A DNA stretch of 64,000 nt, from NCBI GenBank assembly GCA_027064425.1, contig JAMOPO010000057.1, positions 129,352-193,351 on the forward strand, given 5' to 3'. Both the position numbers and the translations under genes were made by a program. This DNA comes from Methanobacteriota archaeon (lineage in GTDB: Archaea > JAADCQ01 > Methanopyri > Methanopyrales > Methanopyraceae). Numbering within the stretch: the first letter of the stretch is position 1; every line of letters begins with the position of its first letter. Positions 1-11,247 of this stretch are shown piece by piece. The notes under the pieces were generated by a model. That model made no database searches and had not been told where the DNA came from. It saw only the letters and a list, made by a program, of their open reading frames with translations.

Positions 1-885
1 GGCCCAGGCCGGGCCGCGCCTCTCGAGGCAGTACCTGGCGGCCGTCAGCGCGTAGATGAGTCGGCCGGTCACGGAGACGAGGATCACCTTGGGGTGGACG
101 AGGGGCAGCACGTACGTCGTGAGCATGGAGGCGAGAAGGGAGCTGAGGACGAAGGTGGAGAACGCTATCCCGGGGACGTTCCCAACGGACAGGGCCCGGG
201 CAGTCGCTTGATACATTCCCGCCCACCACCTAGCCTGCTGGAGCAGGTTTTGCCGGAGACCGGCGGGATCGTCCATCCAGACCTCCAGCCCGGGCCGGTA
301 CAGGAATCCGGCCTCACCCCACTCGTGGGTGAGTCCGAGGGTGACGTCCTCGGCCAGGTTCTCCGGCAGCCCGTTCTCCCGCAGGAACTCGGTCCGGAAC
401 AGGGCGCCCGTGGTGTAGGCGGGGGCGGACCCGACCACGCGGCCCCAGAACTTGATCCCGCCGCCGATCACGTCGAACTGGAGGGCGACCATCAACCCGA
501 CCAGGCTCTCGCCACGGTAGCGGATCTTCCCGAACGCGAGGTTCCCACCGCTTCGGGAGAGGGCGGACAGCAGCCTCCGCACGTAGTCGCGCGAGCCGAG
601 CTCGTCGCCCGCGTCCAGCAGGAGGATCCACTCGGTCGGCACCTCGGCCTCGCGCAGGGCGGCGTTGACCGTTTCCCCCTTGACGTGACCGCCCGCGAGG
701 ACGACCTCCACCCGCTCGTCGTCCGAGAACCGGTCTCGGAACCGCTCGAAGTCGCGGCGGGACCCGGCCGCGATGATGACCTTCTTGACCCTCACCCCTC
801 GCTGCCGGAGGACGGACCTCAGCGGGCGCTCCACGGCCTCGACCGGCTCGAACTTGGCGGGGATCAGCAGCGTGATCTCGGCCAA
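1..885 (-). CDS. Family 2 glycosyltransferase, membrane-associated (3' end outside window)
   Basis: The 295 visible residues read as a GT-A glycosyltransferase. An acidic DAGDE motif (91-95), an ED pair (179-180) that would be the general base region, and a QQARW motif (216-220) match the D, D, Q-x-x-R-W pattern of processive family 2 enzymes. From about residue 238 the chain becomes hydrophobic, suggesting membrane segments after the catalytic domain. The TTG start at 885 has a GGAGG 6-7 bases upstream and lies 18 bp after the carA stop, so the two may be cotranscribed. The sugar and acceptor cannot be told. The gene runs off the left edge. Confidence 0.8.
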   Translation of the reverse strand, partial: MAEITLLIPAKFEPVEAVERPLRSVLRQRGVRVKKVIIAAGSRRDFERFRDRFSDDERVEVVLAGGHVKGETVNAALREAEVPTEWILLLDAGDELGSRDYVRRLLSALSRSGGNLAFGKIRYRGESLVGLMVALQFDVIGGGIKFWGRVVGSAPAYTTGALFRTEFLRENGLPENLAEDVTLGLTHEWGEAGFLYRPGLEVWMDDPAGLRQNLLQQARWWAGMYQATARALSVGNVPGIAFSTFVLSSLLASMLTTYVLPLVHPKVILVSVTGRLIYALTAARYCLERRGPAWA

Positions 886-903
886 GCGGGCCTCCTGCCC
901 CGG

Positions 904-1998
904 CTAGTACTCCCGGCACATGTCCAGGAACTCGTCGAACAGCCACCGCGTGTCCCAGGGACCCGGGTTAGCCTCCGGGTGGAACTGGACCGAGAACGCG
1001 GGCGCGTCCGTGTGCACGACGCCCTCCACGGTCCCGTCGTTCACGTTCACCCACCGTACCTCCAGCGGCGTGTCCTCCAGGCTCTCGGGGTCCAGCGCGA
1101 ACCCGTGGTTCTGCGCGGTGATGTACACCCGGCCGTCCCTCAGGTCCTTCACCGGCTGGTTGGCGCCCCGGTGCCCGAACTTCATCTTGAACGTACGACC
1201 GCCCTCAGCCAGTCCGAGGATCTGGTTCCCGAGGCAGATCCCCATCAGGGGGACCTCGCCGACCAGCTCGCGGACCGTCTCGATCGTCTCCCTCACACGC
1301 TTCGGGTCTCCGGGCCCGTTGGACACGAGCACCCCGTCCGGGTCTAGGTCCAGGATCTCCTCCGCCGGCGTGTCGTACGGGACCACGAGCACGCCGGCGC
1401 CACGCTTGGCCAGCTCCCGCAGGATGCCCCGCTTCACCCCGCAGTCGATGACCACCACCTCGGGCTCTCCCTCGGAGAACCGGTAGGGCTCCTCCGTGGA
1501 GACCTTGGGCACCAGGTCGAGCTCGGAGATGTGAGGCACCTGGCGCACCTTCTCCATCAGCTCCTCCCGGCTGGGCGGATCGTCCGGTTCGTAGGGAACG
1601 AGCACGCCGCGCATGGCGCCCTCCGTCCGGATCCGGCGCGTGAGCATCCGGGTGTCGACGCCGGCCAGCCCGGGGACGCCGTTCTCCTCCAGGAACTCGT
1701 CGAGCGTTTTCTCAGCCTTCGGGTGGATGGGCCCGTCGTGGAGGTACCGGACCACGAACCCCTCGACCTGCACCCGGTCGGACTCGCCTACCTCGGAGAT
1801 GACCCCGTAGTTTCCCTGCATGGGCGCGGTCATGATGAGTATTTGACCCTTATATGAGGGGTCCGTGAGCGCCTCCTGGAACCCCGTGTGCGAAGTGTTG
1901 AAGACCACCTCTCCCTCGACCTCCCGGGGGCAGCCGAAGAGCTCCCCGTGCACCACCGTCCCGTCCTCGAGCGCCAGGGCCGCCCGCAAGTCAGCCAC
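904..1998 (-). CDS. carA: Carbamoyl-phosphate synthase small (glutaminase) subunit
   Basis: This 364-residue protein releases ammonia from glutamine for carbamoyl phosphate synthesis (pyrimidine and arginine pathways). The N-terminal CarA domain begins ALALEDGTVVHGE and holds the FNTSHTGFQEALTDPSY block. The C-terminal class I glutaminase domain has the nucleophile in GICLGNQ and the FHPEANPGP block with the catalytic His and Glu. The nucleophile motif reads G-N-Q where most relatives have G-H-Q. I chose the GTG at 1998 because the CarA fold starts there. No carB is in view. The next plus-strand gene starts 50 bp away and is divergent. Confidence 0.95.
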   Translation of the reverse strand: MADLRAALALEDGTVVHGELFGCPREVEGEVVFNTSHTGFQEALTDPSYKGQILIMTAPMQGNYGVISEVGESDRVQVEGFVVRYLHDGPIHPKAEKTLDEFLEENGVPGLAGVDTRMLTRRIRTEGAMRGVLVPYEPDDPPSREELMEKVRQVPHISELDLVPKVSTEEPYRFSEGEPEVVVIDCGVKRGILRELAKRGAGVLVVPYDTPAEEILDLDPDGVLVSNGPGDPKRVRETIETVRELVGEVPLMGICLGNQILGLAEGGRTFKMKFGHRGANQPVKDLRDGRVYITAQNHGFALDPESLEDTPLEVRWVNVNDGTVEGVVHTDAPAFSVQFHPEANPGPWDTRWLFDEFLDMCREY

Positions 1999-2048
1999 CC
2001 CAGTCCCGCCGGATCGCCGGAGTAAAAGTCTCCTCGGGGTGCCCCACG

Positions 2049-3416
2049 TTGCTGGAGGGACTGAGGGCGACGCTGAGGAGGGTCTCGGACGCGCGGTTGG
2101 AGTCCCTGCTGGGCAAGGACGAGCTGGACTTCCAGGTGTTCGTGAAGGGCGCCATCGGCGCACTGCGCGACGGGATCCGGCGGCTTGCGGGCCTGAACCC
2201 GGAGGCGGCGGCCGGATACGCCGCCGCGAGGCGCGGGTACCGGACGGAGACGCTGAGGGAGCTCACCCGGGCCGTGGAAGGCAGGGCGGAGCACCTGGCG
2301 GTTCGCGCCCTGCAGCTGTACAAGGCGGCCTGCTGGGACGTTCTCGAGGATTCGGAGGAGATCATGGGGGTGGGCGTCGCCGTCGACCTCCGAGAGGGTC
2401 GGGTGGTCGTCCGCAAGAGCCCCAAGGAGCGGGAGTACGAGCCGATCTCGAAGGCTTACGACCTGCCGGACGACCCGCACGAGCTGGTGACGGAGCTCGT
2501 CGACCGGTACGACCTTGATTTTATCTACGTGGCGGACCTGGACGCGATTCTGGACGGGGAGCCCGGTTCGGACCTGGAGTTCCTGGAGTCCGTCGAGGTA
2601 CCCGCGTTCGTCGACACGGGGCGCTGCGACGTGGAGCTACCCTCCAACGCCCGGCGCATCCTGCCTACGGAGTGCTACGACGATGCCGAGGACTACCTCG
2701 AGGATCTGGAAACGCTTGAGGACGCCGTCGCGGGCCTGGACCTCGACGGGTCCAAGGTGATGGGCCCGTGGGAGCGGGTGGGGGAGTTCCTGGACGACGT
2801 CGTGGAGCTCGTTTGCAGCCGGCGGCCGGGAGCCGTGGTGGTGGACGTCGGGGCCGTCGGATCGGGCGAGGGGCCGCCGTTCGAGGCCGGCGCGTCCGTG
2901 GGCATGTACTGCGACGCGATCATAGGTGGAGGCGTCGGGTGCCTGAAGCACCTGGAGCTGGCGCTCGGGACCCCGGGCGTGGTGGGAGTTATCGTCGGCA
3001 CGCTCCTGTTCGAGGGGGTGAATCCCATGAAGCTGGAGGAGGCCAAGAAGCGTGGGAGGGAGCTTCGGGTGCACCACATGGGGCTGGAGGAGGAGTACCT
3101 GGAGCTCATCAAGGAGGGCAAGAAGACGGTGGAGGGGCGGGTGAAGGACGACAAGCGCGTGAGGATCAAGCCCGGTGATAAGATCCTGTTCAACCGGCGG
3201 CTCCTGGTCGAGGTCGTGGACGTGCGGGAGTACGACTCGTTCGAGGAGATGCTCCGGGAGGAGGGTCTCGAGAACGTCCTCCCGAACGTGGACTCCATCG
3301 AGGAGGGCGTGGAGGTGTACCGGAAGTTCTACTCCAGCGGTAAGGAGAAGATGTTCGGGGTCCTCGCCATCGAGATCCGGCCGCTGATGGACCTGTTCGA
3401 GGACATCTGCGACTGA
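2049..3416 (+). CDS. HisA-like (COG1411-type) barrel fused to a C-terminal ASCH domain
   Basis: The 455 residues fall into three parts. Residues 1-104 are an all-helical stretch that I do not recognise. About 105-325 resemble the archaeal proteins related to ProFAR isomerase HisA (GVAVDLREGRVV, then FIYVADLDAI, then a glycine-rich C-terminal phosphate-binding region). From about 327 an ASCH domain follows (EYLELIKEGKKTVEGRV, then KPGDKILF), a fold linked to RNA binding. The barrel and ASCH parts are usually separate genes. No stop or frameshift separates them. The TTG at 2049 is the first start; an ATG at about 2364 would give only barrel plus ASCH, but codon use before it looks coding. Function unknown. 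Confidence 0.8.
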   Translation: MLEGLRATLRRVSDARLESLLGKDELDFQVFVKGAIGALRDGIRRLAGLNPEAAAGYAAARRGYRTETLRELTRAVEGRAEHLAVRALQLYKAACWDVLEDSEEIMGVGVAVDLREGRVVVRKSPKEREYEPISKAYDLPDDPHELVTELVDRYDLDFIYVADLDAILDGEPGSDLEFLESVEVPAFVDTGRCDVELPSNARRILPTECYDDAEDYLEDLETLEDAVAGLDLDGSKVMGPWERVGEFLDDVVELVCSRRPGAVVVDVGAVGSGEGPPFEAGASVGMYCDAIIGGGVGCLKHLELALGTPGVVGVIVGTLLFEGVNPMKLEEAKKRGRELRVHHMGLEEEYLELIKEGKKTVEGRVKDDKRVRIKPGDKILFNRRLLVEVVDVREYDSFEEMLREEGLENVLPNVDSIEEGVEVYRKFYSSGKEKMFGVLAIEIRPLMDLFEDICD

Positions 3417-4217
3417 TCACTCCAGGATGGGACCCTCCGGGCTCGGGATGAACCCGATGCGCTCCAGGAACTTGTCGTCGTACACCAGCTCAATCTCGGT
3501 GCCGCCCAGGTAGGGACCCACCCGGTGCAGGACGCCGGGGGCGTCGGTATCCTCGTCGAGCACCACCTCGTTCTCCAGGAGCCCCCACCGCTCGATCCGG
3601 ATGACGCGGCGACCGAAACCGGCCTTGTTCAGCGCTCGCTGGAGTCGTTTCCGAGTGATTCCGGAGACGATCATCCGGTCGTACGGGTCGGCGGCCATCT
3701 CGAGCAGGTACTCTACTTGCTCGTCCGTCAGCTTGGCCTCGATCTCCCCCTTCTCCTCGTCCACCTCCACGATCTCTACCTCGAGTGGTAAGTTCTCGAC
3801 GAAGCCGAAACTGCGGCCGATATCCCGAACCGAGGCCTTCTCACCGTCGAGCAGCTGCTCCCTCAGTCGGTACAGCGGGATCAGCGCGTCGACCACCTTA
3901 GGACCCACCACCCCGATGTCCACGTAGACGCCGTACCCGACCTTGTAGAGGTCGATGATCTTTCCATAAATCACGTCGCCGGGCACCAGGTCGAACAGCG
4001 ACCTGACGGTGTCGAACTCCTCGATCAACCGCTCCGCCGCCTCCTCCGCGTCGGGTCCGCGGAGCTTCAGGGTCGCCCACGAGCGGAAGTTCTTCTTCAC
4101 CTCCTCGATCCTCACCTCGAGGTCGCTCAGTAGCTGCCTGACCTGAGTCAGCAGCGACTCCTCGGCCCCGCCGTCCCGGTACAGCTTTTCCAGTATCGTA
4201 ACGTGGACCACCGGCAC
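3417..4217 (-). CDS. DUF2110 family archaeal protein with an S1-like region
   Basis: A conserved archaeal protein of 266 residues, probably DUF2110. The middle part (about 78-110, PGDVIYGKIIDLYKVGYGVY) looks like an S1/OB-type RNA-binding segment. It is last in a minus-strand series after tfe and the HD-domain gene, with a GTG start 6 bp from the HD gene stop. Its stop abuts the stop of the convergent HisA/ASCH gene with no gap, sharing TGATCA. The link with TFE suggests an information-processing role, but this is inference from position only. Confidence 0.75.
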   Translation of the reverse strand: MPVVHVTILEKLYRDGGAEESLLTQVRQLLSDLEVRIEEVKKNFRSWATLKLRGPDAEEAAERLIEEFDTVRSLFDLVPGDVIYGKIIDLYKVGYGVYVDIGVVGPKVVDALIPLYRLREQLLDGEKASVRDIGRSFGFVENLPLEVEIVEVDEEKGEIEAKLTDEQVEYLLEMAADPYDRMIVSGITRKRLQRALNKAGFGRRVIRIERWGLLENEVVLDEDTDAPGVLHRVGPYLGGTEIELVYDDKFLERIGFIPSPEGPILE

Positions 4218-4223
4218 GGCCGC

Positions 4224-4748
4224 TCACCACCGGTCAAGCTCTGGCGGTATAGCGTTCAGCTCGGACAGCTCGCGGTGCAGCTCGACGAGCCTGCGAACGG
4301 GCGGGGCGTCCTCTCCCAGCTTCTCGGAGAACTTGCGGACGACGGCTTTGATCGGAACGTGCTCGGTCCCGAACGTCAGGTTGTCCGCGTGCGCTACGAT
4401 CTTCTCCTCTAAGGTCTCCGGCACGTAATCCTTCGGCGGCAGCCCCAGCTCCTCGGCCTCCTCTTTCGGTATCCCGGCCCCGATGTGACGCTCCACGATG
4501 CGGGCGACCCGCTCCGGGTACCCCAGCTCCCGGACGATCTGGGCCCCGACGACCGCGTGATCGATCCCGTGCGTCTTCGACCGGCCGATGTCGTGCAGCA
4601 GCGCTCCCACGCGAACTAGCTCGACGTCGACGTCCTCCCGACAGCGCTCGGCCATCTCGACGGCGAGCTCGCAGACGGCCTTGCAGTGGTTGATCACGCG
4701 CCTGGGACAGCCGACGCGCTTCAGGTCTTCAATCGGATCCCTGTCCAC
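4224..4748 (-). CDS. HD-domain phosphohydrolase (TIGR00295-like)
   Basis: A single HD domain of 174 residues. Metal ligands can be seen as H21 in NHCKAV, the H-D pair in LLHDIGRS, a later His in RHIG and an Asp in AHADNL, the standard H..HD..D pattern. Archaeal members of this group are annotated as metal-dependent phosphohydrolases of unknown substrate. The GTG start overlaps the end of tfe by 20 bp, so translational coupling is likely. Confidence 0.85.
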   Translation of the reverse strand: MDRDPIEDLKRVGCPRRVINHCKAVCELAVEMAERCREDVDVELVRVGALLHDIGRSKTHGIDHAVVGAQIVRELGYPERVARIVERHIGAGIPKEEAEELGLPPKDYVPETLEEKIVAHADNLTFGTEHVPIKAVVRKFSEKLGEDAPPVRRLVELHRELSELNAIPPELDRW

Positions 4749-5310
4749 TGAGCCGATCCCTGAGCTCCCGGAGCCGCCGGATCTCCTCTTTTAACTCCTC
4801 CGCCAGCCTCTCCAGCCGCTCGCGCTCCTCCGTCGTGTCGACCTCCTGCAGCATCTCGCCGCAGTTAGGGCACCTGAACTCGTGCTCCATGGCCTCCTCG
4901 AAGCTCAGGGTGGGGCACTCGTCGTTGCCGCAGTGAAACACCGGATGGGACATGTCGTTGTTGAGCGCCTGCTCCACGTCCTCCAGCTCCCGCTCCTTGA
5001 CCTCGAGGCCCCGGCGGAGGACCTCCCGCAGGTCGAGGTTCCAGGAGTAAACGGGGTACCGGTAGTCCTCGCGCCGCTCCTTCCTGAAGGACACCACGCC
5101 GCGCTCGTGCAGCTTGTAGAGCACCTTCCGCACCTCCCGCGGGTCGACCCCCAGCTCGCCCGCGATCTCCTCGTCGATGGCCTCCCGCTTCAGGATGATG
5201 TCGACGGTTTTTTCAGCCACCTCCGGGTCTATCCCCTCCTCTTCCTCCAGCAGCGACAGGGTCACCTCTTTAATTACCTTCAAGTCCTTTTCAGTCAGGC
5301 TCGAGTGCAT
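4729..5310 (-). CDS. tfe: Transcription factor E (TFIIE-alpha homologue)
   Basis: TFE helps open promoter DNA and contacts RNA polymerase. The 193 residues have an N-terminal winged helix (about 1-95, with AGELGVDPREVRKVLYKL as the recognition part), then a C4 zinc ribbon (C-G-N-D-E-C near 127 and C-P-N-C near 147), then a charged C-terminal coiled coil. I chose the ATG at 5310 (MHSSLTEKDL) over an upstream GTG because the fold begins there. It sits between an unknown gene 17 bp upstream and the HD-domain gene it overlaps. Confidence 0.95.
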   Translation of the reverse strand: MHSSLTEKDLKVIKEVTLSLLEEEEGIDPEVAEKTVDIILKREAIDEEIAGELGVDPREVRKVLYKLHERGVVSFRKERREDYRYPVYSWNLDLREVLRRGLEVKERELEDVEQALNNDMSHPVFHCGNDECPTLSFEEAMEHEFRCPNCGEMLQEVDTTEERERLERLAEELKEEIRRLRELRDRLSGQGSD

Positions 5311-5327
5311 CGGAGTTACCCCGCCCC

Positions 5328-6011
5328 TCACAGGATGCGTTTCAGGCATGTAATAAACTTGTGTAACCGTCTAAAGGTGTCGCGTCGGGGGTGCACTATC
5401 ACGGCCGATCCTTCTCCCTCCGCTATGATTTCGGCGGCGCTCTCCGGGTCCTCATCGTCGACCGTGTACTGGTCAATCCCCACCCCCTCCACGTAGTCCA
5501 CTCCGAGCTCGTCGAGAATACCCTTGATCCAATCCGGCGTCCGGACGCCGATCAGCATCTTCAGGCCGGCATCCCGGGCCGCCCGGCCGAACCCGTACAC
5601 CACGGAGGGGTGCAGCTTCGGGCCCAGGTCCTCCTTCCAGCCTCGCCTCGGCACCTTCCCCTTGAAGAAGGCGGTGTGGAGGGCCCCGCACAGCGTCAGG
5701 TACTTCGCGCCCTCCACGAGCCGCAGCGCCTCGAAGACCGCCTCCCGAATCTTCCCCTCCGGGATCCCCGTGGCCAGCGAGGTTCGGTGAATCCCTATGT
5801 ACCCCGGGCTGAGGTGGAGCGCCAGCTCGTACCCCTCCTTACCCAGCCGGTCCACGTAGCGTACGTCCGGGTGGTACTTCTTCACGCTCCCCGCGATGGA
5901 CCACACGATCTTCCCGCCCAGGTGCTCCACGCGCCGCCGCGCCAGCTCCACCTCCGAGTCGGGAACCTCCTTCTTCGACGGGTGATCGATGAACACGAGG
6001 AACTCGCTCAG
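5328..6011 (-). CDS. Unknown conserved protein
   Basis: I do not recognise this protein of about 227 residues. It alternates strands and helices and may be an alpha/beta barrel: VFIDHPSKKEV at the start, several His (LHLSPGYIGIH, LCGALHTAF, KLHPSVVYGFG) and a final VIVHPRRDTF. It lies 12 bp after purL in the same frame and 17 bp before tfe. The first conventional start is GTG 5996, but the strong GAGGGGGAG sits 20 bases from it and only 5 bases from a CTG at 6011, so CTG may be the real start. Confidence 0.6.
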   Translation of the reverse strand: MSEFLVFIDHPSKKEVPDSEVELARRRVEHLGGKIVWSIAGSVKKYHPDVRYVDRLGKEGYELALHLSPGYIGIHRTSLATGIPEGKIREAVFEALRLVEGAKYLTLCGALHTAFFKGKVPRRGWKEDLGPKLHPSVVYGFGRAARDAGLKMLIGVRTPDWIKGILDELGVDYVEGVGIDQYTVDDEDPESAAEIIAEGEGSAVIVHPRRDTFRRLHKFITCLKRIL

Positions 6012-6023
6012 CGGCGCTCCCCC

Positions 6024-8198
<2,175 letters not shown>

Positions 8199-8268
8199 GG
8201 GGAGGCCCCCTCGGGGAGTGCGTAACGTCGTCACTCCCGGCCCCGAAGGTCGGCAGACAGCGGGCTCC

Positions 8269-9156
8269 TCATCGGGGGGATAAATCGACCGCGTACTCCC
8301 ACAGCGGCCGGACCTCGAGCTCACCCTCCAGGGTTCGGGCGCACATCGGGCACGGGGTTAGCACCGGCTCCCCAGCCCGCCGGAGGGCGCGAACGGTGGC
8401 GGGGGACGGCTTGCCGACCAGCGCCCCTCCCCCGCAGCACCGGAGCCGCCGGGGCGGGACCCTGACCCCGGGGAGGGCGGACAGGACCTCGTCGTCCACC
8501 CCGTGCCGTAGGAGGTGGCAGGGGGACTTGTAGGTGGCCCCCTCGGGTACGCCCTCGAACTCGGCGATGGCCGCGTAGTACAGCGGGCGCTCACCCAGCA
8601 CCTCGACGCAGAAGTCGAGGCAGCCGGGGCAGAACACGACCACCGCGTCGTACTCATCGAAGAGCTCCCGCCACCGCTCCCGGACCCGCTCCGGCACCTC
8701 CTCCCCGCGCTTCCGGGCGAAGTTCAGGCAGCAGGGCTCCTCGCGGCCCAGCGTGGCCAGTCCCGCCCGCCGCACTAACCTCAGGGCTGACTCCAGCCAC
8801 TCGCGGCGGCTCCGGATCGTGCAGCCGAGGACGGCGACGACGTCCCCGTCCAGGGGCTCCTCCTCGCCCTCCAGCTTTCGATCGTAAGGGGTGCCCCGGC
8901 TCAGGGCGCGCTTGACGGCTTCCGGCGTCGGCTCCTCCTCCCGGAGCTCGGCGAGGATCTCGGTGTGGGGGATCCCGTGCGGGCAGACCCGCTCGCAGAG
9001 TCCGCACAGCGTGCAGTCGGAGGCGAGCTCGAGCGCCTCCTCCACGCGACCCGCGGCGGCTAGGGTGTTGAACCGGCGCCGGGGGACGTCCATCGGGCAG
9101 CGGGACTCGCAGGCCCCGCACCCGTCGCAGCGGGTGAGGGCGCGCTCGGGGTTCAC
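8269..9156 (-). CDS. HdrD/GlpC-like Fe-S oxidoreductase with two CCG domains
   Basis: 295 residues with two ferredoxin motifs ([12 protein letters not shown] at 9-20, [12 protein letters not shown] near 48-59) followed by two CCG domains (PCCLNF with FCPGCLDF, then SPCHLLRHG with [10 protein letters not shown] and PCPMC). This is the layout of HdrD, the heterodisulfide reductase subunit with the noncubane cluster, and of TfrB and GlpC. At 295 residues it is shorter than HdrD and no HdrE partner is near, so the substrate is uncertain. The start GTG overlaps the FAU-1 stop (GTGA). Confidence 0.85.
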   Translation of the reverse strand: MNPERALTRCDGCGACESRCPMDVPRRRFNTLAAAGRVEEALELASDCTLCGLCERVCPHGIPHTEILAELREEEPTPEAVKRALSRGTPYDRKLEGEEEPLDGDVVAVLGCTIRSRREWLESALRLVRRAGLATLGREEPCCLNFARKRGEEVPERVRERWRELFDEYDAVVVFCPGCLDFCVEVLGERPLYYAAIAEFEGVPEGATYKSPCHLLRHGVDDEVLSALPGVRVPPRRLRCCGGGALVGKPSPATVRALRRAGEPVLTPCPMCARTLEGELEVRPLWEYAVDLSPR

Positions 9157-10607
9157 CCCTCAAACCCCTTCCAGACGGGGTGCGGGGTGACCTCCTCCAG
9201 GCCCCGCTTCTCCACGCGCTTGGCCGTCTCCAGGGCGAGCTCGGCCAGCTCGTCCGGCACCCAGCCCTTGTCCACGGCCTCCTCCAGCTCGTCCTCGTCG
9301 ACGATCTCCCGCTCGTCCTCCTCGGGCTCGACCACGTCGACCTCCAGGTCCACGTAGCGCGCACCGTCCTTGGTGATCTCGACGGGCGTGTTGATGTTGT
9401 AGTACCGGCCCTTGAGCTCGCCGTCCTTGCTGTAGTACTCGTGCACGATGACCATGGAGCCGTCCGGGATCAGGGTGATCGCGTAGTCACCCTCCTCGAT
9501 GGGCTTGTTCAGGCCGTCGTAGTACCCCGGACCCTTCATCCGCCGCCGGACCTTGAGCAGGCCCTCCTTCGGGTCGTACTCCTCCACCTCCGGGTCGCCA
9601 CCGAGCTTCTTCACCCCACGCCCGGGCTTGACGTGGTAGATGTCGATGCGGTCGCCCTCGGAGGGCCCCTCGGACTTGGCCAGGCACTCGATCAGGCGCT
9701 CGGCGACGGACTCCTCGTCCAGGTCCTCGAGGAAGGGCTCGACGGTGTCCACGGCGACGCTCGCGGCGAGGCTGCGGCACTTGAAGTAGTGGTGCCCGGT
9801 GATGGTCGGGAGGACGCGGGATCGGACGGTGTCGAGGTGGTGCTTGGCGAGGGCGTGGAGCTCGACCTCGGCCTCGCGGTACTCGATGATGGGCCCGGGC
9901 TCGTCCATCTCCTCGGCGCGCTTGAACAGCTCCTTCCGCTCCTCGATCAGCCGCTCGACCTCCTCGGCCAGCTCGTCCCCGGAGCGCCCCTCCGCGGCGG
10001 TGCGCCAGATCAGGCCCCACCCCTCGGGCACGAGGGCCTCGCCCAGCCGGATGAGCCGCTCCCGCTCCTTCTCGTCCTCGATCTTCCGGCTCACCTTGAC
10101 CCCCTCGACGGGGACGAGGACGGCGTACTCGCCGGCCACGGAGACCTCGGTGGTCAGCCTGAGCGGCCCGTCGGATACGGACTCGGAGACCTGGACGACG
10201 ACCTCCTCCCCCTCCTCCACCACCTCGGACTCCTCCTCGCTGAGGAACCCTCGGAGGCCGGACCCCAGGTCGACGACGGCCACGCCCGCCCGGTCGTCGA
10301 TCTCCTCGACCACGCCCTTGAACACGCTGCCCTCGCCGACGCGCTCGGTCGTGATCGTGGCGAGCGTCTCCCGTTGGAGGAGCCTCAGGAACTCCTCGAC
10401 CGCCTCCCGCTCCCCGTGCACCTGGATCCCGTGCCGGTTCCGGGTGTCGCGGACGTCCACGTCCGGGGAGCCGTCCTCGAACTCCTCGTCCGGGAAGCGC
10501 TCGAGGATGTCGTCGGAGGGCTGGGTGACCCTGAACCCGTAGTCCAGGCACAGTCGGGTCAGGGCCGTGGAGTATATCCCGCGGATCCTGACCCGGTAGT
10601 CGCTCAT
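9153..10607 (-). CDS. FAU-1 family RNA-binding protein / RNase E/G-type with DUF402 domain
   Basis: 484 residues, close to the Pyrococcus FAU-1 protein. The N-terminal half is an S1-containing RNase E/G-like region ([20 protein letters not shown] near 125-145). The C-terminal third is DUF402 ([19 protein letters not shown], then [10 protein letters not shown] and DLEVDVVEP). FAU-1 proteins bind A/U-rich RNA and have been linked to 5S rRNA processing. I chose ATG 10607; reading further upstream loses the conserved start. The gene is divergent from hisE with 27 bp between the starts. Confidence 0.88.
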   Translation of the reverse strand: MSDYRVRIRGIYSTALTRLCLDYGFRVTQPSDDILERFPDEEFEDGSPDVDVRDTRNRHGIQVHGEREAVEEFLRLLQRETLATITTERVGEGSVFKGVVEEIDDRAGVAVVDLGSGLRGFLSEEESEVVEEGEEVVVQVSESVSDGPLRLTTEVSVAGEYAVLVPVEGVKVSRKIEDEKERERLIRLGEALVPEGWGLIWRTAAEGRSGDELAEEVERLIEERKELFKRAEEMDEPGPIIEYREAEVELHALAKHHLDTVRSRVLPTITGHHYFKCRSLAASVAVDTVEPFLEDLDEESVAERLIECLAKSEGPSEGDRIDIYHVKPGRGVKKLGGDPEVEEYDPKEGLLKVRRRMKGPGYYDGLNKPIEEGDYAITLIPDGSMVIVHEYYSKDGELKGRYYNINTPVEITKDGARYVDLEVDVVEPEEDEREIVDEDELEEAVDKGWVPDELAELALETAKRVEKRGLEEVTPHPVWKGFEG

Positions 10608-10634
10608 CCGGGGACACCCCTGGGGGGCGTCGCG

Positions 10635-10934
10635 TTGGCCGACGCCGGCGTGCTGGAGGAGGTGTTCGAGGTGATCCGGCGCCGGATCGAGGAGCGGCCC
10701 GAGGGTTCCTACGTGGCCGAGCTGACGAGCGACGACGGCAAGCCCGCGTTGAACAAGATCTGCGAGAAGATCATCGAGGAAGCCGGCGAGCTGGTCCTGG
10801 CCGCTAAGGACGGTGACCGGGAGGGCGTGGTTTATGAATCCACCGACCTGATCTTCCACACGATGGTGCTGCTGGCCTACATGGGCATCGAGCTAGGGGA
10901 GGTGTTCGATGAGTTCGAGCGAAGGAGGCGGTGA
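10635..10934 (+). CDS. hisE: Phosphoribosyl-ATP pyrophosphohydrolase
   Basis: 99-residue HisE, second step of histidine biosynthesis. It shows the MazG-like helical signature: [41 protein letters not shown] with the metal-binding E-E pair, and [15 protein letters not shown]. The TTG at 10635 follows a G-rich stretch; a GTG at 10650 is the alternative. The 3' end overlaps the next gene by 26 bp. Confidence 0.95.
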   Translation: MADAGVLEEVFEVIRRRIEERPEGSYVAELTSDDGKPALNKICEKIIEEAGELVLAAKDGDREGVVYESTDLIFHTMVLLAYMGIELGEVFDEFERRRR

Positions 10935-11247
10935 GGAGCTGGAGCCTCCGGTACCCGAGGACGCGAAGTACGCGTACTACGTCGTCCTGTTCCAGAACCC
11001 GGAGGACGGGAACTGGGACCTGTTCGCAGTCATCCGCGGGTACCCTGGGCTCAAGGAGCCGTACGCCATCGCCGTGCACCTGGCCAAGACGGTGGAGGAA
11101 GCCCTTAAGGAGGTGGACGAGGACCTGAGCGTGGAGCTGCAGGTCGTGCCCGTGGGCGGCGAGTCCGGGGTGCCCGAGTCGGAAACCGTCAAGCTGCTCG
11201 AGGCCGTGGACGAGCTGCTTGAGGAGGCGAGCAGGCGGCGAGGATGA
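10909..11247 (+). CDS. Small acidic protein of unknown function
   Basis: 112 residues with no family that I recognise. The N-terminus is acidic and proline-rich. The core ([24 protein letters not shown], then [20 protein letters not shown]) looks like a compact alpha/beta domain. It overlaps the 3' end of hisE by 26 bp and ends in an ATGA overlap with the FAD oxidoreductase, so all three are probably translated from one message. Confidence 0.7.
   Translation: MSSSEGGGEELEPPVPEDAKYAYYVVLFQNPEDGNWDLFAVIRGYPGLKEPYAIAVHLAKTVEEALKEVDEDLSVELQVVPVGGESGVPESETVKLLEAVDELLEEASRRRG

Noticed and set aside
771-800. GATGATGA in the glycosyltransferase gene as a C box
   Set aside because: No CTGA lies 12 nt downstream and the site is coding sequence.
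94-1347. Long open frame on the plus strand opposite the glycosyltransferase and carA
   Set aside because: Residue make-up (Arg, Pro, Gly, His, Asp mix) is that of an antisense frame in GC-rich DNA, and both minus-strand genes are clearly real.
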